6,341 bases of DNA from an uncultured Clostridia bacterium (GCA_948528155.1 CAOSZT010000128.1:1-6341), one strand, 5' to 3'. Positions 1 to 6,254 are shown, counted from the stretch's first letter. A program made the numbers and translations. The notes: a model not told the origin generated them from the letters alone.

Positions 1-60
1 CGTTCCTTAAAATCCCTTTTTCCCTTGTAGCAGGGATTTTAAGGAACGTCCCTAACTCCC
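1..60. repeat. Inverted-repeat element cut by the window edge, downstream of dnaB
   Basis: Bases 1-17 and 32-48 are perfect reverse complements (17-bp arms, 14-base loop). The right side continues as ACGTCCCTAACTCCC to about 60, so the left arm probably continues outside the window in matching form. The segment is clearly richer in G+C than its surroundings. A second, inner pairing of TCCCT (21-25) with AGGGA (32-36) is also possible. It starts about 30 bases after the dnaB stop, so it could end the rplI-dnaB transcript, but the bases that would form a U-run lie beyond position 1. The GGGACGTTCC-type arm resembles the palindromic repeats that REP-associated IS200-like (Y1) transposases mobilise in Firmicutes. 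That link is inference, and no transposase is present here. Confidence 0.7.
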
Positions 61-77
61 GTTTTCTATCTCATTTT

Positions 78-1415
78 TTAATCATCAAATCTTTTCTCAA
101 GATTTATAAATTTTGTATAATTTCCAAGCCATCCAAGGTCAATACTTCCAGTTGATCCTCCTCTGTGTTTTGCTATAATAACTTCTGCTATTCCTCTTTT
201 TTTACTATCTTCATTGTAATAGTCATCTCTATATAAAAACATTACAATGTCTGCATCTTGTTCTATTGCTCCAGATTCACGTAAATCTGAAAGCATTGGT
301 TTATGGTCTGTTCTTTGTTCTACTGCTCTTGATAGCTGTGATAATGCTATAACTGGTACATTAAGCTCTTTTGCAATTATTTTTAAAGATCTACTTATTT
401 CTGATATTTCTTGTTCTCTTGCAAAGTTACGTTTGTTGTTACTTCCCTGTATTAATTGTAAATAGTCTATTACTACTAGTCCTATATTTTTTTCTAATTT
501 TAATTTTCTGCATTTTTCTCTTATGCTTGTAATAGATATTCCTGGTGTATCATCTATATATATTCCTGTTTCTGAAAGTGGTCCTATTGATTCTGCTAGT
601 TTTGACCAGTCTTCATCATCTAATTTCCCTGTTCTTACTTTATTACTGTCAACCATTGCTTCACTACACATTATTCTGTTTACCATTTGTTCTTTTGACA
701 TCTCTAAACTAAATATTGCAACTGGTATATTTGCTCTTATTGCTGCATTTGTTGCTATATTTAGTGCAAATGCTGATTTTCCCATTGCTGGTCTGGCTGC
801 TATTAATATAAGCTCTGACCCATGTAAACCAGCTGTTCTATAGTCTAAGTCTATAAATCCTGTTGGTACTCCTGTTATATGTTGTTTTCTATTATATAAT
901 TCTTCTAGTTGTATAAAACTGTCAACTAATATATCTTTTATTGGTACAGTTCCATTTTGATTTTTATCTTGCATTAAGTTGAATATTTTTCTTTCTGCCT
1001 CTTCTATTATCTTTTCTATTCCTTTTGTTGGGTCATATCCTAGTTCTATCATTTCATTTGCTGTTTTTATTAAATTTCTTAGTACAGATTTTTCTTCTAC
1101 TATTTTTATATATTTTATAGCATTTGCAGTAGTAGGTACTTTTCCTGGTAATTCTGATAGATATTCAAATCCTCCAATTTGTTCAAATTTCCCCATGGAT
1201 TCTAATTCTGATTTTACTGTTATTAAGTCTATTGGCTCTGCTTTTTTGTATAAATTTGACATTGCAGAATATATCAGTCTGTTGTCTTCTCTATAAAAGT
1301 CTTGTTCTTTTAAAATTTCCATACTACTTGATACTGCTTCTATGTCTGTGAGCATACTTCCTATTACTGCTTGTTCTGCTTCTATGTCATGTGGTGGTAC
1401 TTTTCCTATTTCCAT
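78..1415 (-). CDS. dnaB: Replicative DNA helicase DnaB (DnaC in Bacillus naming)
   Basis: This is the hexameric 5'-3' helicase that unwinds DNA at the replication fork and contacts primase. The 445 residues match the family's usual length with no intein. The N-terminal helical domain (about 6-105) opens with PPHDIEAEQAVIGSML. A linker (about 150-180) leads into the RecA-like motor. Walker A is ARPAMGKS (207-214, K213, S214), the catalytic glutamate is probably E238 in SLEMS, Walker B is VVIDYLQL (314-321, D317), motif H3 is ALSQLSR (357-363), and H4 is DLRESGAIEQDADIVMF (377-393). The probable arginine finger is R418 in AKHRGG. The ATG at 1413-1415 follows a GGGGG box (1423-1427) with 7-base spacing. 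Only 15 bp separate it from the rplI stop, so the two genes share a transcript. No promoter is visible between them. Confidence 0.98.
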   Translation of the reverse strand: MEIGKVPPHDIEAEQAVIGSMLTDIEAVSSSMEILKEQDFYREDNRLIYSAMSNLYKKAEPIDLITVKSELESMGKFEQIGGFEYLSELPGKVPTTANAIKYIKIVEEKSVLRNLIKTANEMIELGYDPTKGIEKIIEEAERKIFNLMQDKNQNGTVPIKDILVDSFIQLEELYNRKQHITGVPTGFIDLDYRTAGLHGSELILIAARPAMGKSAFALNIATNAAIRANIPVAIFSLEMSKEQMVNRIMCSEAMVDSNKVRTGKLDDEDWSKLAESIGPLSETGIYIDDTPGISITSIREKCRKLKLEKNIGLVVIDYLQLIQGSNNKRNFAREQEISEISRSLKIIAKELNVPVIALSQLSRAVEQRTDHKPMLSDLRESGAIEQDADIVMFLYRDDYYNEDSKKRGIAEVIIAKHRGGSTGSIDLGWLGNYTKFINLEKRFDD

Positions 1416-1430
1416 TTATTTTCCCCCATT

Positions 1431-1877
1431 TTATTCTGATATAACATCTATTTTTATTTTTCCGATTACACCTTCAAATAATTTTATTTCAACATTTACT
1501 GTTCCTAATGTTTTTATTGTGTCTTTTAAGTCTATTTTCTTTTTGTCTATTTTTATTTGATATTGCTTTTCTAAGTTTTCTGCTATTTCTTTTGATGATA
1601 TTCCTCCAAATATTTTTCCATTTGCTCCTGATTTTACTTTTATTTTTAATAGTATTTTTGATAATTTTTCTGCTATTTTTTCTGCTTCTTCTTTTTCTTG
1701 TGATTTTTTAAAGGCATTTGAGTCTTGTTTTGCTTTTAGTTTACTCATGTTTTCTGTATTCGCTTCTACTGCTAAATTTTTTGGAAATAAAAAATTTCTT
1801 ACATATCCATCTGATGCATTTATTATTTGGTCTTTTTTTCCTACTCCTTTTATATCTGCTTTTAATATTACTTTCAT
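1431..1877 (-). CDS. rplI: 50S ribosomal protein L9 (bL9)
   Basis: L9 binds 23S rRNA near the base of the L1 stalk and helps maintain reading frame. At 148 residues it has the standard full length. The N-terminal domain (about 1-50) carries the L9 signature around GYVRNFLFPKNLA (24-36), including the rRNA-contacting GYVRN. A charged, alanine- and lysine-rich connecting helix spans about 41-75. The C-terminal domain (about 80-148) contains GANGKIFGGISSKEIA (84-99), the other conserved block. The ATG at 1875-1877 has a good Shine-Dalgarno AGAAAGG (1888-1894), 10 bases away. It lies 147 bp after gdpP and 15 bp before dnaB, the conserved order. A terminator-like hairpin after gdpP and a promoter candidate at 1918-1946 suggest rplI-dnaB can be transcribed separately from gdpP. 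Confidence 0.98.
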   Translation of the reverse strand: MKVILKADIKGVGKKDQIINASDGYVRNFLFPKNLAVEANTENMSKLKAKQDSNAFKKSQEKEEAEKIAEKLSKILLKIKVKSGANGKIFGGISSKEIAENLEKQYQIKIDKKKIDLKDTIKTLGTVNVEIKLFEGVIGKIKIDVISE

Positions 1878-1917
1878 AAAATCACAACCTTTCTTTTTTT
1901 ATATTTTAACCTTATAT

Positions 1918-1946
1918 AGTTTACACTATTTTTCTTACTTTTTCAA
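1918..1946 (-). promoter_or_regulatory. Candidate sigma-A-type promoter for rplI-dnaB
   Basis: On the minus strand TTGAAA (1941-1946) is followed after exactly 17 bases by TAAACT (1918-1923). The -35 matches five of six consensus bases and the -10 four of six. A start near 1911 would give a leader of about 33 bases that includes the rplI ribosome binding site. Position and spacing are good, but in DNA this AT-rich such matches arise readily by chance. Confidence 0.45.
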
Positions 1947-2000
1947 CTGCAAATTTAACACAATTTTATGAATTGGTTAAATCTAATAACTAAGAAACTA

Positions 2001-2026
2001 AAAGGGACTTTTTTTACAGCCCCTTT
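2001..2026 (-). terminator. Short hairpin at the gdpP stop, probable weak terminator
   Basis: In the minus-strand RNA AAAGGGGC (2019-2026) pairs with GUCCCUUU (2001-2008): eight pairs including one G-U, around a 10-base loop rich in A. The stem begins inside the gdpP stop codon. The sequence after it (UUAGUUUCUUAGUU in the RNA) is U-rich but interrupted, so termination may be partial and some readthrough into rplI-dnaB is plausible. Confidence 0.6.
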
Positions 2027-4043
2027 AATTTTCTATTTCAGTAAAATATTCATTGATACGAATTATAAGTTCTTGTTTAACTTCTTCTATAGTTAATCCT
2101 TCTACTTGTGCTCCAGCGAGAGTTATATGACCTCCTCCTCCTAATTTTTCAAGAATAATTTGGACATTTATATCTCCTATAGAACGTCCACTAATACAAA
2201 CTCTATCTCCAGTATTACCTAATACAAATGATGCTGTAACATCACTAATAGTTAGTAATTCGTCTGCTGCTTTTGCACATAGCAGACTTACATCTTTTTC
2301 TTTTTCTTGATCATATATGGCAATAGCTATTGAATTATTTATAATTTCAGCACTTTTTACTATTTCAGCTATTTTATTAAATGATTTTAAATCACTTTGA
2401 AACCATTTTTTTACTTTTATTATATCAATTCCACATTTACGTAAATATGCTGCTGCTTCAAATGTTCTAACTCCTGTTTTAAATGTAAAACTTTTTGTGT
2501 CCATCATTATTCCTGCATATAAACTTTCTGCTTCAATCTTTTTTAATTCAACATTTACTTCTGCATATTGTAATAATTCTGTTACAAGTTCTGCTGCTGA
2601 TGAAGCATATACTTCTTGAAATGTTAATGTTGCATTTTCTATATAGTCTGCACTTCTTCTGTGGTGGTCTATTATTACTATTTTCTTTGCTTTTTTTAAT
2701 ACTTCTTCTGATTCAACATAATTTGATTTATGTGTGTCAACTATTACTAATAATGTTTCTTCGTCTATATTTTCTTCTGCTACTTCTTTACTAATTAATA
2801 CATCTTCATATTCTGGTTCTTCTAATAGGCTTTGTTTAAAACTTTGTAATGTTGGTGTGTTACTTGTAATAATATAGGCATTTTTTTCTAAACTTTTTGA
2901 TAGTCTATATATTCCAATACTAGATCCCATTGCATCTATGTCTGGATTAAAATGTCCCATAATCATTACTTTACTTGATTCTGTAATAAGGTTTTCTAAA
3001 GCATGTGCTACTACTCTTGCTTTTACTTTTGTTCTTTTTTCTACTTCTTGAGCTCTTCCACCATAAAATTTATATATGTCATTTTGTCTTACTACTGCTT
3101 GATCTCCGCCTCTTCCTAATACTATGTCCATTGCTGTTTGTGCTGATTTGTATTTTTCTTTGTCTGTTTCTCCTTCATTTGATATTGCTATACTTAATGT
3201 AAATTGAACTTTTTGCTTTGAATCTAATTCTTTTATTTTATCTAATATTGCAAATTTATCTTCTTTGATTTTTTCTAAATATCTTTGTTCAAATATGTAT
3301 ATGTATCTATCTCTATCTGATTTTATTAATATTCCTTTTGTTTCATTTGCCCATTCATATATAATTTTATCCATTTCTGCAATGTATTGTGGTTTTTCTT
3401 CACTTTCTAGCATTTGCATATTTTCTTCATAATTGTCTACCATAATAATTCCAACACATGATTTTGAGTCTTTGTATTCTTTTTGTAATTTTATATTTTC
3501 TGTTTCATCTATGAAATATAGAATTGCCATATATTCATTTTGGCTGTTTTTGTTATATCTTTTTGAATTGACAAATTTACCTACTAGTCTGTATGTTCTT
3601 CTATTTACTTTTACCATTTTTGATATTGATTTGTCATTATTTCCTTTTTTATTTTTTATTTCTTCTTTTAAATCAAATATTATATCATTTACAAATGTAT
3701 TTATATCTATGTTTTCAAATTCTGATGCAAATTTGGAACTTTTCCATATTATATTTCCACTTGTTTCTAATATTATAAGTGGGAATGGAGAATTTATTAA
3801 ACTTGTTTTTGCTGCTGAGTCTACTGTTAATGTTAGGTCTTGTAAAGTTTCTGATATTTCACTTTTTCTTTTGTTGTTTGCAAAGTATGTGTATCCTACT
3901 ACTAATATAAAGATTAGTAGTGATGGTATTATGAATATTGTATTTTGCACACATATCAAAATTAGTAATAATAGAATTATTACTAAATATATTTTTGTTC
4001 TTGATACTAAATTATCAAAAATCTTTTTATTACTGCTTTGCAT
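2025..4043 (-). CDS. gdpP: Cyclic-di-AMP phosphodiesterase GdpP (DHH-DHHA1, membrane-bound)
   Basis: GdpP hydrolyses c-di-AMP to pApA, lowering the messenger that controls potassium and osmolyte uptake and cell-wall stress. The 672 residues are close to the Bacillus protein's length. Two membrane segments (about 17-54) are followed by a PAS-like region (about 84-180), which binds haem in studied homologues. A degenerate GGDEF region (about 195-320) carries GRGGDQ (310-315) instead of GGDEF. The DHH domain has GHFNPDID (363-370; H364, D368, D370), VDTHK (435-439; D436), DHH (459-461) and MMDTKSF (513-519; D515), so all expected metal ligands are present. DHHA1 carries GGGGH (635-639) and AGAQ (643-646). 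The ATG at 4041-4043 sits behind AAGGAGAGG (4047-4055). Several promoter candidates lie upstream. The YybS-like membrane gene that often precedes gdpP is not seen. Confidence 0.96.
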   Translation of the reverse strand: MQSSNKKIFDNLVSRTKIYLVIILLLLILICVQNTIFIIPSLLIFILVVGYTYFANNKRKSEISETLQDLTLTVDSAAKTSLINSPFPLIILETSGNIIWKSSKFASEFENIDINTFVNDIIFDLKEEIKNKKGNNDKSISKMVKVNRRTYRLVGKFVNSKRYNKNSQNEYMAILYFIDETENIKLQKEYKDSKSCVGIIMVDNYEENMQMLESEEKPQYIAEMDKIIYEWANETKGILIKSDRDRYIYIFEQRYLEKIKEDKFAILDKIKELDSKQKVQFTLSIAISNEGETDKEKYKSAQTAMDIVLGRGGDQAVVRQNDIYKFYGGRAQEVEKRTKVKARVVAHALENLITESSKVMIMGHFNPDIDAMGSSIGIYRLSKSLEKNAYIITSNTPTLQSFKQSLLEEPEYEDVLISKEVAEENIDEETLLVIVDTHKSNYVESEEVLKKAKKIVIIDHHRRSADYIENATLTFQEVYASSAAELVTELLQYAEVNVELKKIEAESLYAGIMMDTKSFTFKTGVRTFEAAAYLRKCGIDIIKVKKWFQSDLKSFNKIAEIVKSAEIINNSIAIAIYDQEKEKDVSLLCAKAADELLTISDVTASFVLGNTGDRVCISGRSIGDINVQIILEKLGGGGHITLAGAQVEGLTIEEVKQELIIRINEYFTEIEN

Positions 4044-4066
4044 AAACCTCTCCTTTTATGTACTAT

Positions 4067-4095
4067 ATTTTACTTCGAAATACTATATTTGTCAA
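4067..4095 (-). promoter_or_regulatory. Strong promoter candidate P1 of gdpP
   Basis: On the minus strand a perfect TTGACA (4090-4095), an exact 17-base spacer and TAAAAT (4067-4072, five of six) make this the best promoter match in the window. The predicted start near 4060 gives a short leader of about 17 bases that still contains the AAGGAGAGG ribosome binding site. Two copies of TACTATATTT (plus strand 4061-4070 and 4081-4090) overlap the promoter, exactly 20 bp apart. Confidence 0.75.
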
Positions 4096-4107
4096 GAATT
4101 TTGATTT

Positions 4108-4136
4108 ATGTTAATTATTTATTATTTTAATGTCAA
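4108..4136 (-). promoter_or_regulatory. Second promoter candidate P2 of gdpP
   Basis: A second perfect TTGACA (4131-4136) is followed after 17 bases by TAACAT (4108-4113, four of six). A start near 4101 would run through P1 into gdpP. The -35 box overlaps the end of the small open fragment at 4122-4223. It is weaker than P1 because of its -10 box. Confidence 0.4.
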
Positions 4137-4246
4137 TTTTGTTATTTCTGCTATATATGATTTGTAATTCCTTTTTTCATTAATATCTAGTTTTTCTCTT
4201 ATAAATTTAGGTAATTCTATATATTATTTTTAACTATTTTTTTCAT
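4122..4246 (-). pseudogene. Possible remnant of a small gene, faintly AbrB-like
   Basis: From 4223 down to the TAA at 4122-4124 the minus strand is open for 33 codons without an ATG. It contains LPKFIREKLDIN followed by a Lys/Ile-rich tail. The LPxxIREKLxI pattern recalls the DNA-binding hairpin of SpoVT-AbrB regulators (typically GRIVLPKEIREKLGI). An ATG at 4244-4246 in another frame reads MKKIVKNNI and then stops, as if a frameshift and a few lost codons separate an AbrB-like beginning from the rest. No ribosome binding site precedes it. This could be a decayed regulator, a chance open stretch in AT-rich DNA, or simply gdpP leader. The family resemblance is weak and is inference. Confidence 0.2.
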
Positions 4247-4264
4247 TTTGTACCATTTTTGTTT

Positions 4265-4293
4265 ATTATATCAATTAGTTTACTTATTTACAA
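4265..4293 (-). promoter_or_regulatory. Extended -10 promoter candidate P3 upstream of gdpP
   Basis: The minus strand has TTGTAA (4288-4293, four of six), exactly 17 bases, then a perfect TATAAT (4265-4270) preceded by TGA, giving the TGnTATAAT extended -10 form. A start near 4258 would lie just upstream of the ATG codons at 4254-4256 and 4244-4246. It could serve the decayed small frame, or give gdpP a leader of about 215 bases. Confidence 0.5.
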
Positions 4294-4412
4294 TATTTTT
4301 GATATATTTTAATGGAAATTTAATCATATTACAATTATGTTACAAAATTCAATTTATTAGTAATGTTTTATTATTATATAAAAATGGTTACTTAATTATA
4401 GTTGTGCATATT

Positions 4413-4458
4413 AATAGTCCGTCAAAAAGCTTATATATAAACTTTTTGATGGACTATT
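4413..4458 (-). terminator. Long inverted repeat abutting the FeoA-like stop, possible terminator
   Basis: Arms of 17 bases (4413-4429 and 4442-4458, AATAGTCC...CAAAAAG type) flank the self-complementary core TTATATATAA (4431-4440). The arms differ at one position: it forms a G-U pair in plus-strand RNA but an A-C mismatch in minus-strand RNA. The repeat begins at the base next to the TAG stop at 4459-4461, a natural place for a terminator. However, no clear U-run follows the full stem on either strand; the only U-run (UUUUU) lies inside the 3' arm. It may be a degraded terminator or a small palindromic repeat. Confidence 0.5.
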
Positions 4459-4698
4459 CTATTGATTTAAAATTTCTATTTTTTCTGCGTCTTCTTTTCT
4501 AATAGCTATAATACTTCCTCTAACTTCAAAAGCTCTTGGGTCTTTTGAAGGACTTACTAATACTGGTATGATATTTGTTCCTTTTACTAGTCCTAAATCT
4601 AGCAATCTTCTTTTTATATCTTCATTACATTTAACATTTTTTATAATTCCATTTTTATTTAATGGTAAATTACTCAAATTAATTACATCGCTTTTCAT
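4459..4698 (-). CDS. Stand-alone FeoA-domain protein
   Basis: This 79-residue cytoplasmic protein has the FeoA core, an SH3-like fold that in the Feo system assists the ferrous iron permease FeoB. Visible family features are the opening NLSNLPLNKNGIIKNV (7-22), RRLLDLGLVKGTNI (30-43, the most conserved FeoA block) and the closing strands DPRAFEVRGSIIAIRKEDAEKI (53-74). The ATG at 4696-4698 is chosen because GGAGG (4706-4710) lies 7 bases upstream. The ATG nine codons further out (4723-4725) would place that box inside the gene and lacks one of its own. No feoB or second feoA is adjacent: gdpP follows after 415 bp and an unrelated protein precedes by 124 bp. Its role may be iron transport in trans or something else, so no gene symbol is assigned. 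Confidence 0.88.
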   Translation of the reverse strand: MKSDVINLSNLPLNKNGIIKNVKCNEDIKRRLLDLGLVKGTNIIPVLVSPSKDPRAFEVRGSIIAIRKEDAEKIEILNQ

Positions 4699-4705
4699 AT
4701 GTAAT

Positions 4706-4710
4706 CCTCC
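4706..4710 (-). promoter_or_regulatory. Ribosome binding site that fixes the FeoA-like start
   Basis: A perfect GGAGG on the minus strand, 7 bases before the ATG at 4696-4698. It decides for the 79-residue product against the 88-residue reading that begins at 4725. Confidence 0.85.
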
Positions 4711-4730
4711 AAAATATTTAATCATACTAT

Positions 4731-4759
4731 ATTATATTTTGTCGAATTATAAATGTTAC
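4731..4759 (-). promoter_or_regulatory. Candidate promoter of the FeoA-like gene
   Basis: The minus strand has a perfect TATAAT (4731-4736) and GTAACA (4754-4759, four of six) with a 17-base spacer. A start near 4724 would leave a leader of about 26 bases carrying the GGAGG box, and would exclude the outer ATG at 4725. I see no convincing Fur or DtxR-type dyad here. The -35 match is modest. Confidence 0.35.
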
Positions 4760-4822
4760 TTTTATTTTTGTTGTATTTGATTAACGTATCTTTTTTATCC
4801 TAATTTTATTTATTCTATTTAT

Positions 4823-6235
4823 CTAATTTCTATTTCTATTATTTTTTTCAAAATCTTCTTCTATATCTTCTATAAAGTCTTCTAAATTTTTTTGGTTTAT
4901 TTCTGGTAGATTATTTACAGTTTCAACTGTTGTTTTTAACCATCCTTCTCCTCTATATCCACATTTATTTGCAAAGTCTTTCCATTTCATGTCAGTATTT
5001 GGGATATAGTCGTTTTCATCTATTTCTTTATAATCAAAATGTTTATGTGATGAGGTGTCTTTATTTCCATCAAAATTTTCAATTCGATTTAGCTTACATC
5101 CATTTTTTATGTGATTCTCAACTTCATCTTGTATATCATCTATATTTTGTATACCTTTACTTTTTCGTCCTAAATTTTTAATATCTGTTGAAATGGTTCC
5201 AATATTAGATGTTTGAATAGGAATTCCAACATTTTCATTTTCTTCTTTAGTTTTCTGATATAATGATAGCCCTACTGTTCCTTTATTATTTTCACATCCT
5301 ATACTTATTCCATTAGATTTTCTAGTATATACTGATAAATCTTTATTGTCTCTTGTAGCAGTATTGTTATTTCTTATTTTGGTTGACTTTTTACTTGCAC
5401 TGTTTCCAACTGATCTATCCATTTCAAATTCATCATTTAATACTTTGGCTTCTCCTGCTTTTGTCATTCCTACTAATGAGTATGTTGTATTGTTTCTTTT
5501 AGCTTCTGGATTAATTTCATTTACTTTTTCAGAATAAATAATGTATAAGTTATCATATTCTTGTAAGTCAAGCCTTTTTCCTAGTGTTTGTTGTCCATCA
5601 ACTGATATGTTTAAATCTGCTTTTTGTATTGCATTTACTTTTATTTTTTCTGATTGTTTTTTTGATAGTTGATTTTTAGATTTTTCTTTATCTTCTTTAT
5701 CTTTTTTCACTTCTTGTTCTTTTTCTGTTTCAACTGTTTCCATTTCTTCTAATATTTTTTCTAGTTCTTTTTCTGTAACTTTTTTTTCTAAATGTGCTGA
5801 TAATACTTGCATTATTTGTATTTTATTTAGTGTGTTAAATGAGTATTTTTCTAGTTCTTTTTCTGAAATATTTTCTAATAAGTTTTTTACTGCAATATAT
5901 TTATCTGAATTTATATTTTCAAAGCTAGATTTATATATTATTTCATTAGTTCCTATTCTTCCTGCGATTGCTTTTTCTCCTAAATAAATTTTTTCTTGTT
6001 TTGTTTTTCTTTCATTTCCATTTTTATCATTTTCTTTTATTTCTTTTTCTACTATAAAAACATTTTCTGAAATCATTTTCCCATTAATTTTGTCTTTCCA
6101 ACTAACTTTTCCTACTAGCTTTATGTCTGTAATTGATATTTGTTTATTTTCGTTTTGTCCTATTTTTAACTCTTCTTCCATTTTTTTTATGAAGTCTTCT
6201 TCTAATTTTAATGTTTCTTTTTGTTTTTGGTTCAT
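4823..6235 (-). CDS. Hydrophilic multi-region protein of unknown function (470 residues)
   Basis: I do not recognise a named family. There is no signal peptide or membrane segment, so it should be cytoplasmic. A Lys/Glu helix (1-25) leads into a probable beta-rich region (about 32-108, with KLVGKVSWKD and EKIYLGEKAIAGRIG). A helical part (about 112-166) contains two SEKELEK/TEKELEK copies 30 residues apart. A Lys/Glu/Gln linker (about 167-200), probably disordered or coiled, precedes a second folded region (about 203-345) with DNLYIIYSEKVNEINPEA (228-245), TTYSLVGMTKAGEAKVL (250-266) and SNGISIGCENNKGTVGLSLY (307-326). The C-terminal part (about 346-440) holds HKHFDYKE and KWKDFANKCGYRGEGW, followed by an acidic tail. 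Cysteines are at 314, 380 and 425. The ATG at 6233-6235 follows AAGGTG with 5-base spacing. Codon use looks like its neighbours. Confidence 0.9.
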   Translation of the reverse strand: MNQKQKETLKLEEDFIKKMEEELKIGQNENKQISITDIKLVGKVSWKDKINGKMISENVFIVEKEIKENDKNGNERKTKQEKIYLGEKAIAGRIGTNEIIYKSSFENINSDKYIAVKNLLENISEKELEKYSFNTLNKIQIMQVLSAHLEKKVTEKELEKILEEMETVETEKEQEVKKDKEDKEKSKNQLSKKQSEKIKVNAIQKADLNISVDGQQTLGKRLDLQEYDNLYIIYSEKVNEINPEAKRNNTTYSLVGMTKAGEAKVLNDEFEMDRSVGNSASKKSTKIRNNNTATRDNKDLSVYTRKSNGISIGCENNKGTVGLSLYQKTKEENENVGIPIQTSNIGTISTDIKNLGRKSKGIQNIDDIQDEVENHIKNGCKLNRIENFDGNKDTSSHKHFDYKEIDENDYIPNTDMKWKDFANKCGYRGEGWLKTTVETVNNLPEINQKNLEDFIEDIEEDFEKNNRNRN

Positions 6236-6254
6236 TTTATCACCTTCTTTTTAT

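Larger units (their letters stand above)
4044..4458. other. Gene-poor region between the FeoA-like gene and gdpP
   Basis: This 415-bp stretch has no convincing intact gene on either strand. From the gdpP side it holds promoter candidates P1, P2 and P3, the 20-bp-spaced direct repeats, the short open fragment at 4122-4223 and the inverted repeat next to the FeoA-like gene. In the remaining part (about 4294-4412) I see only AT-rich sequence with no further structure. No riboswitch fold or tRNA was recognised. Confidence 0.6.

Noticed and set aside
300..600. Possible intein or frameshift in dnaB
   Set aside because: The motor domain motifs follow one another at normal spacing and the protein has the standard length.
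523..1296. Plus-strand frames antisense to dnaB
   Set aside because: They are mirror frames of a gene with every DnaB motif intact; no initiation signals.
3433..4104. Plus-strand open frame of 223 codons
   Set aside because: It lies almost wholly antisense to gdpP, gives a Phe/Leu/Ile/Ser-rich translation typical of reversed Lys/Glu codons, and lacks a ribosome binding site. The minus-strand protein has full family motifs.
4141..4412. Possible c-di-AMP (ydaO-type) riboswitch before gdpP
   Set aside because: No G-rich conserved core or paired helices of that class can be seen; the region is almost wholly A and T.
4248..4502. Plus-strand open frame of 84 codons running through the intergenic region into the FeoA-like gene
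   Set aside because: It spans the palindrome and the antisense of a real gene, and the translation is a hydrophobic AT-driven string without a ribosome binding site.
4699..4725. Nine extra N-terminal codons for the FeoA-like protein
   Set aside because: The GGAGG box at 4706-4710 would lie within the gene, the outer ATG has no such box, and the likely transcript start near 4724 excludes it.
4928..5900. T-rich repetitive appearance suggesting tandem repeats or CRISPR
   Set aside because: It is caused by Lys/Glu/Asn codons read on the other strand. No regularly spaced identical repeats with unique spacers exist.
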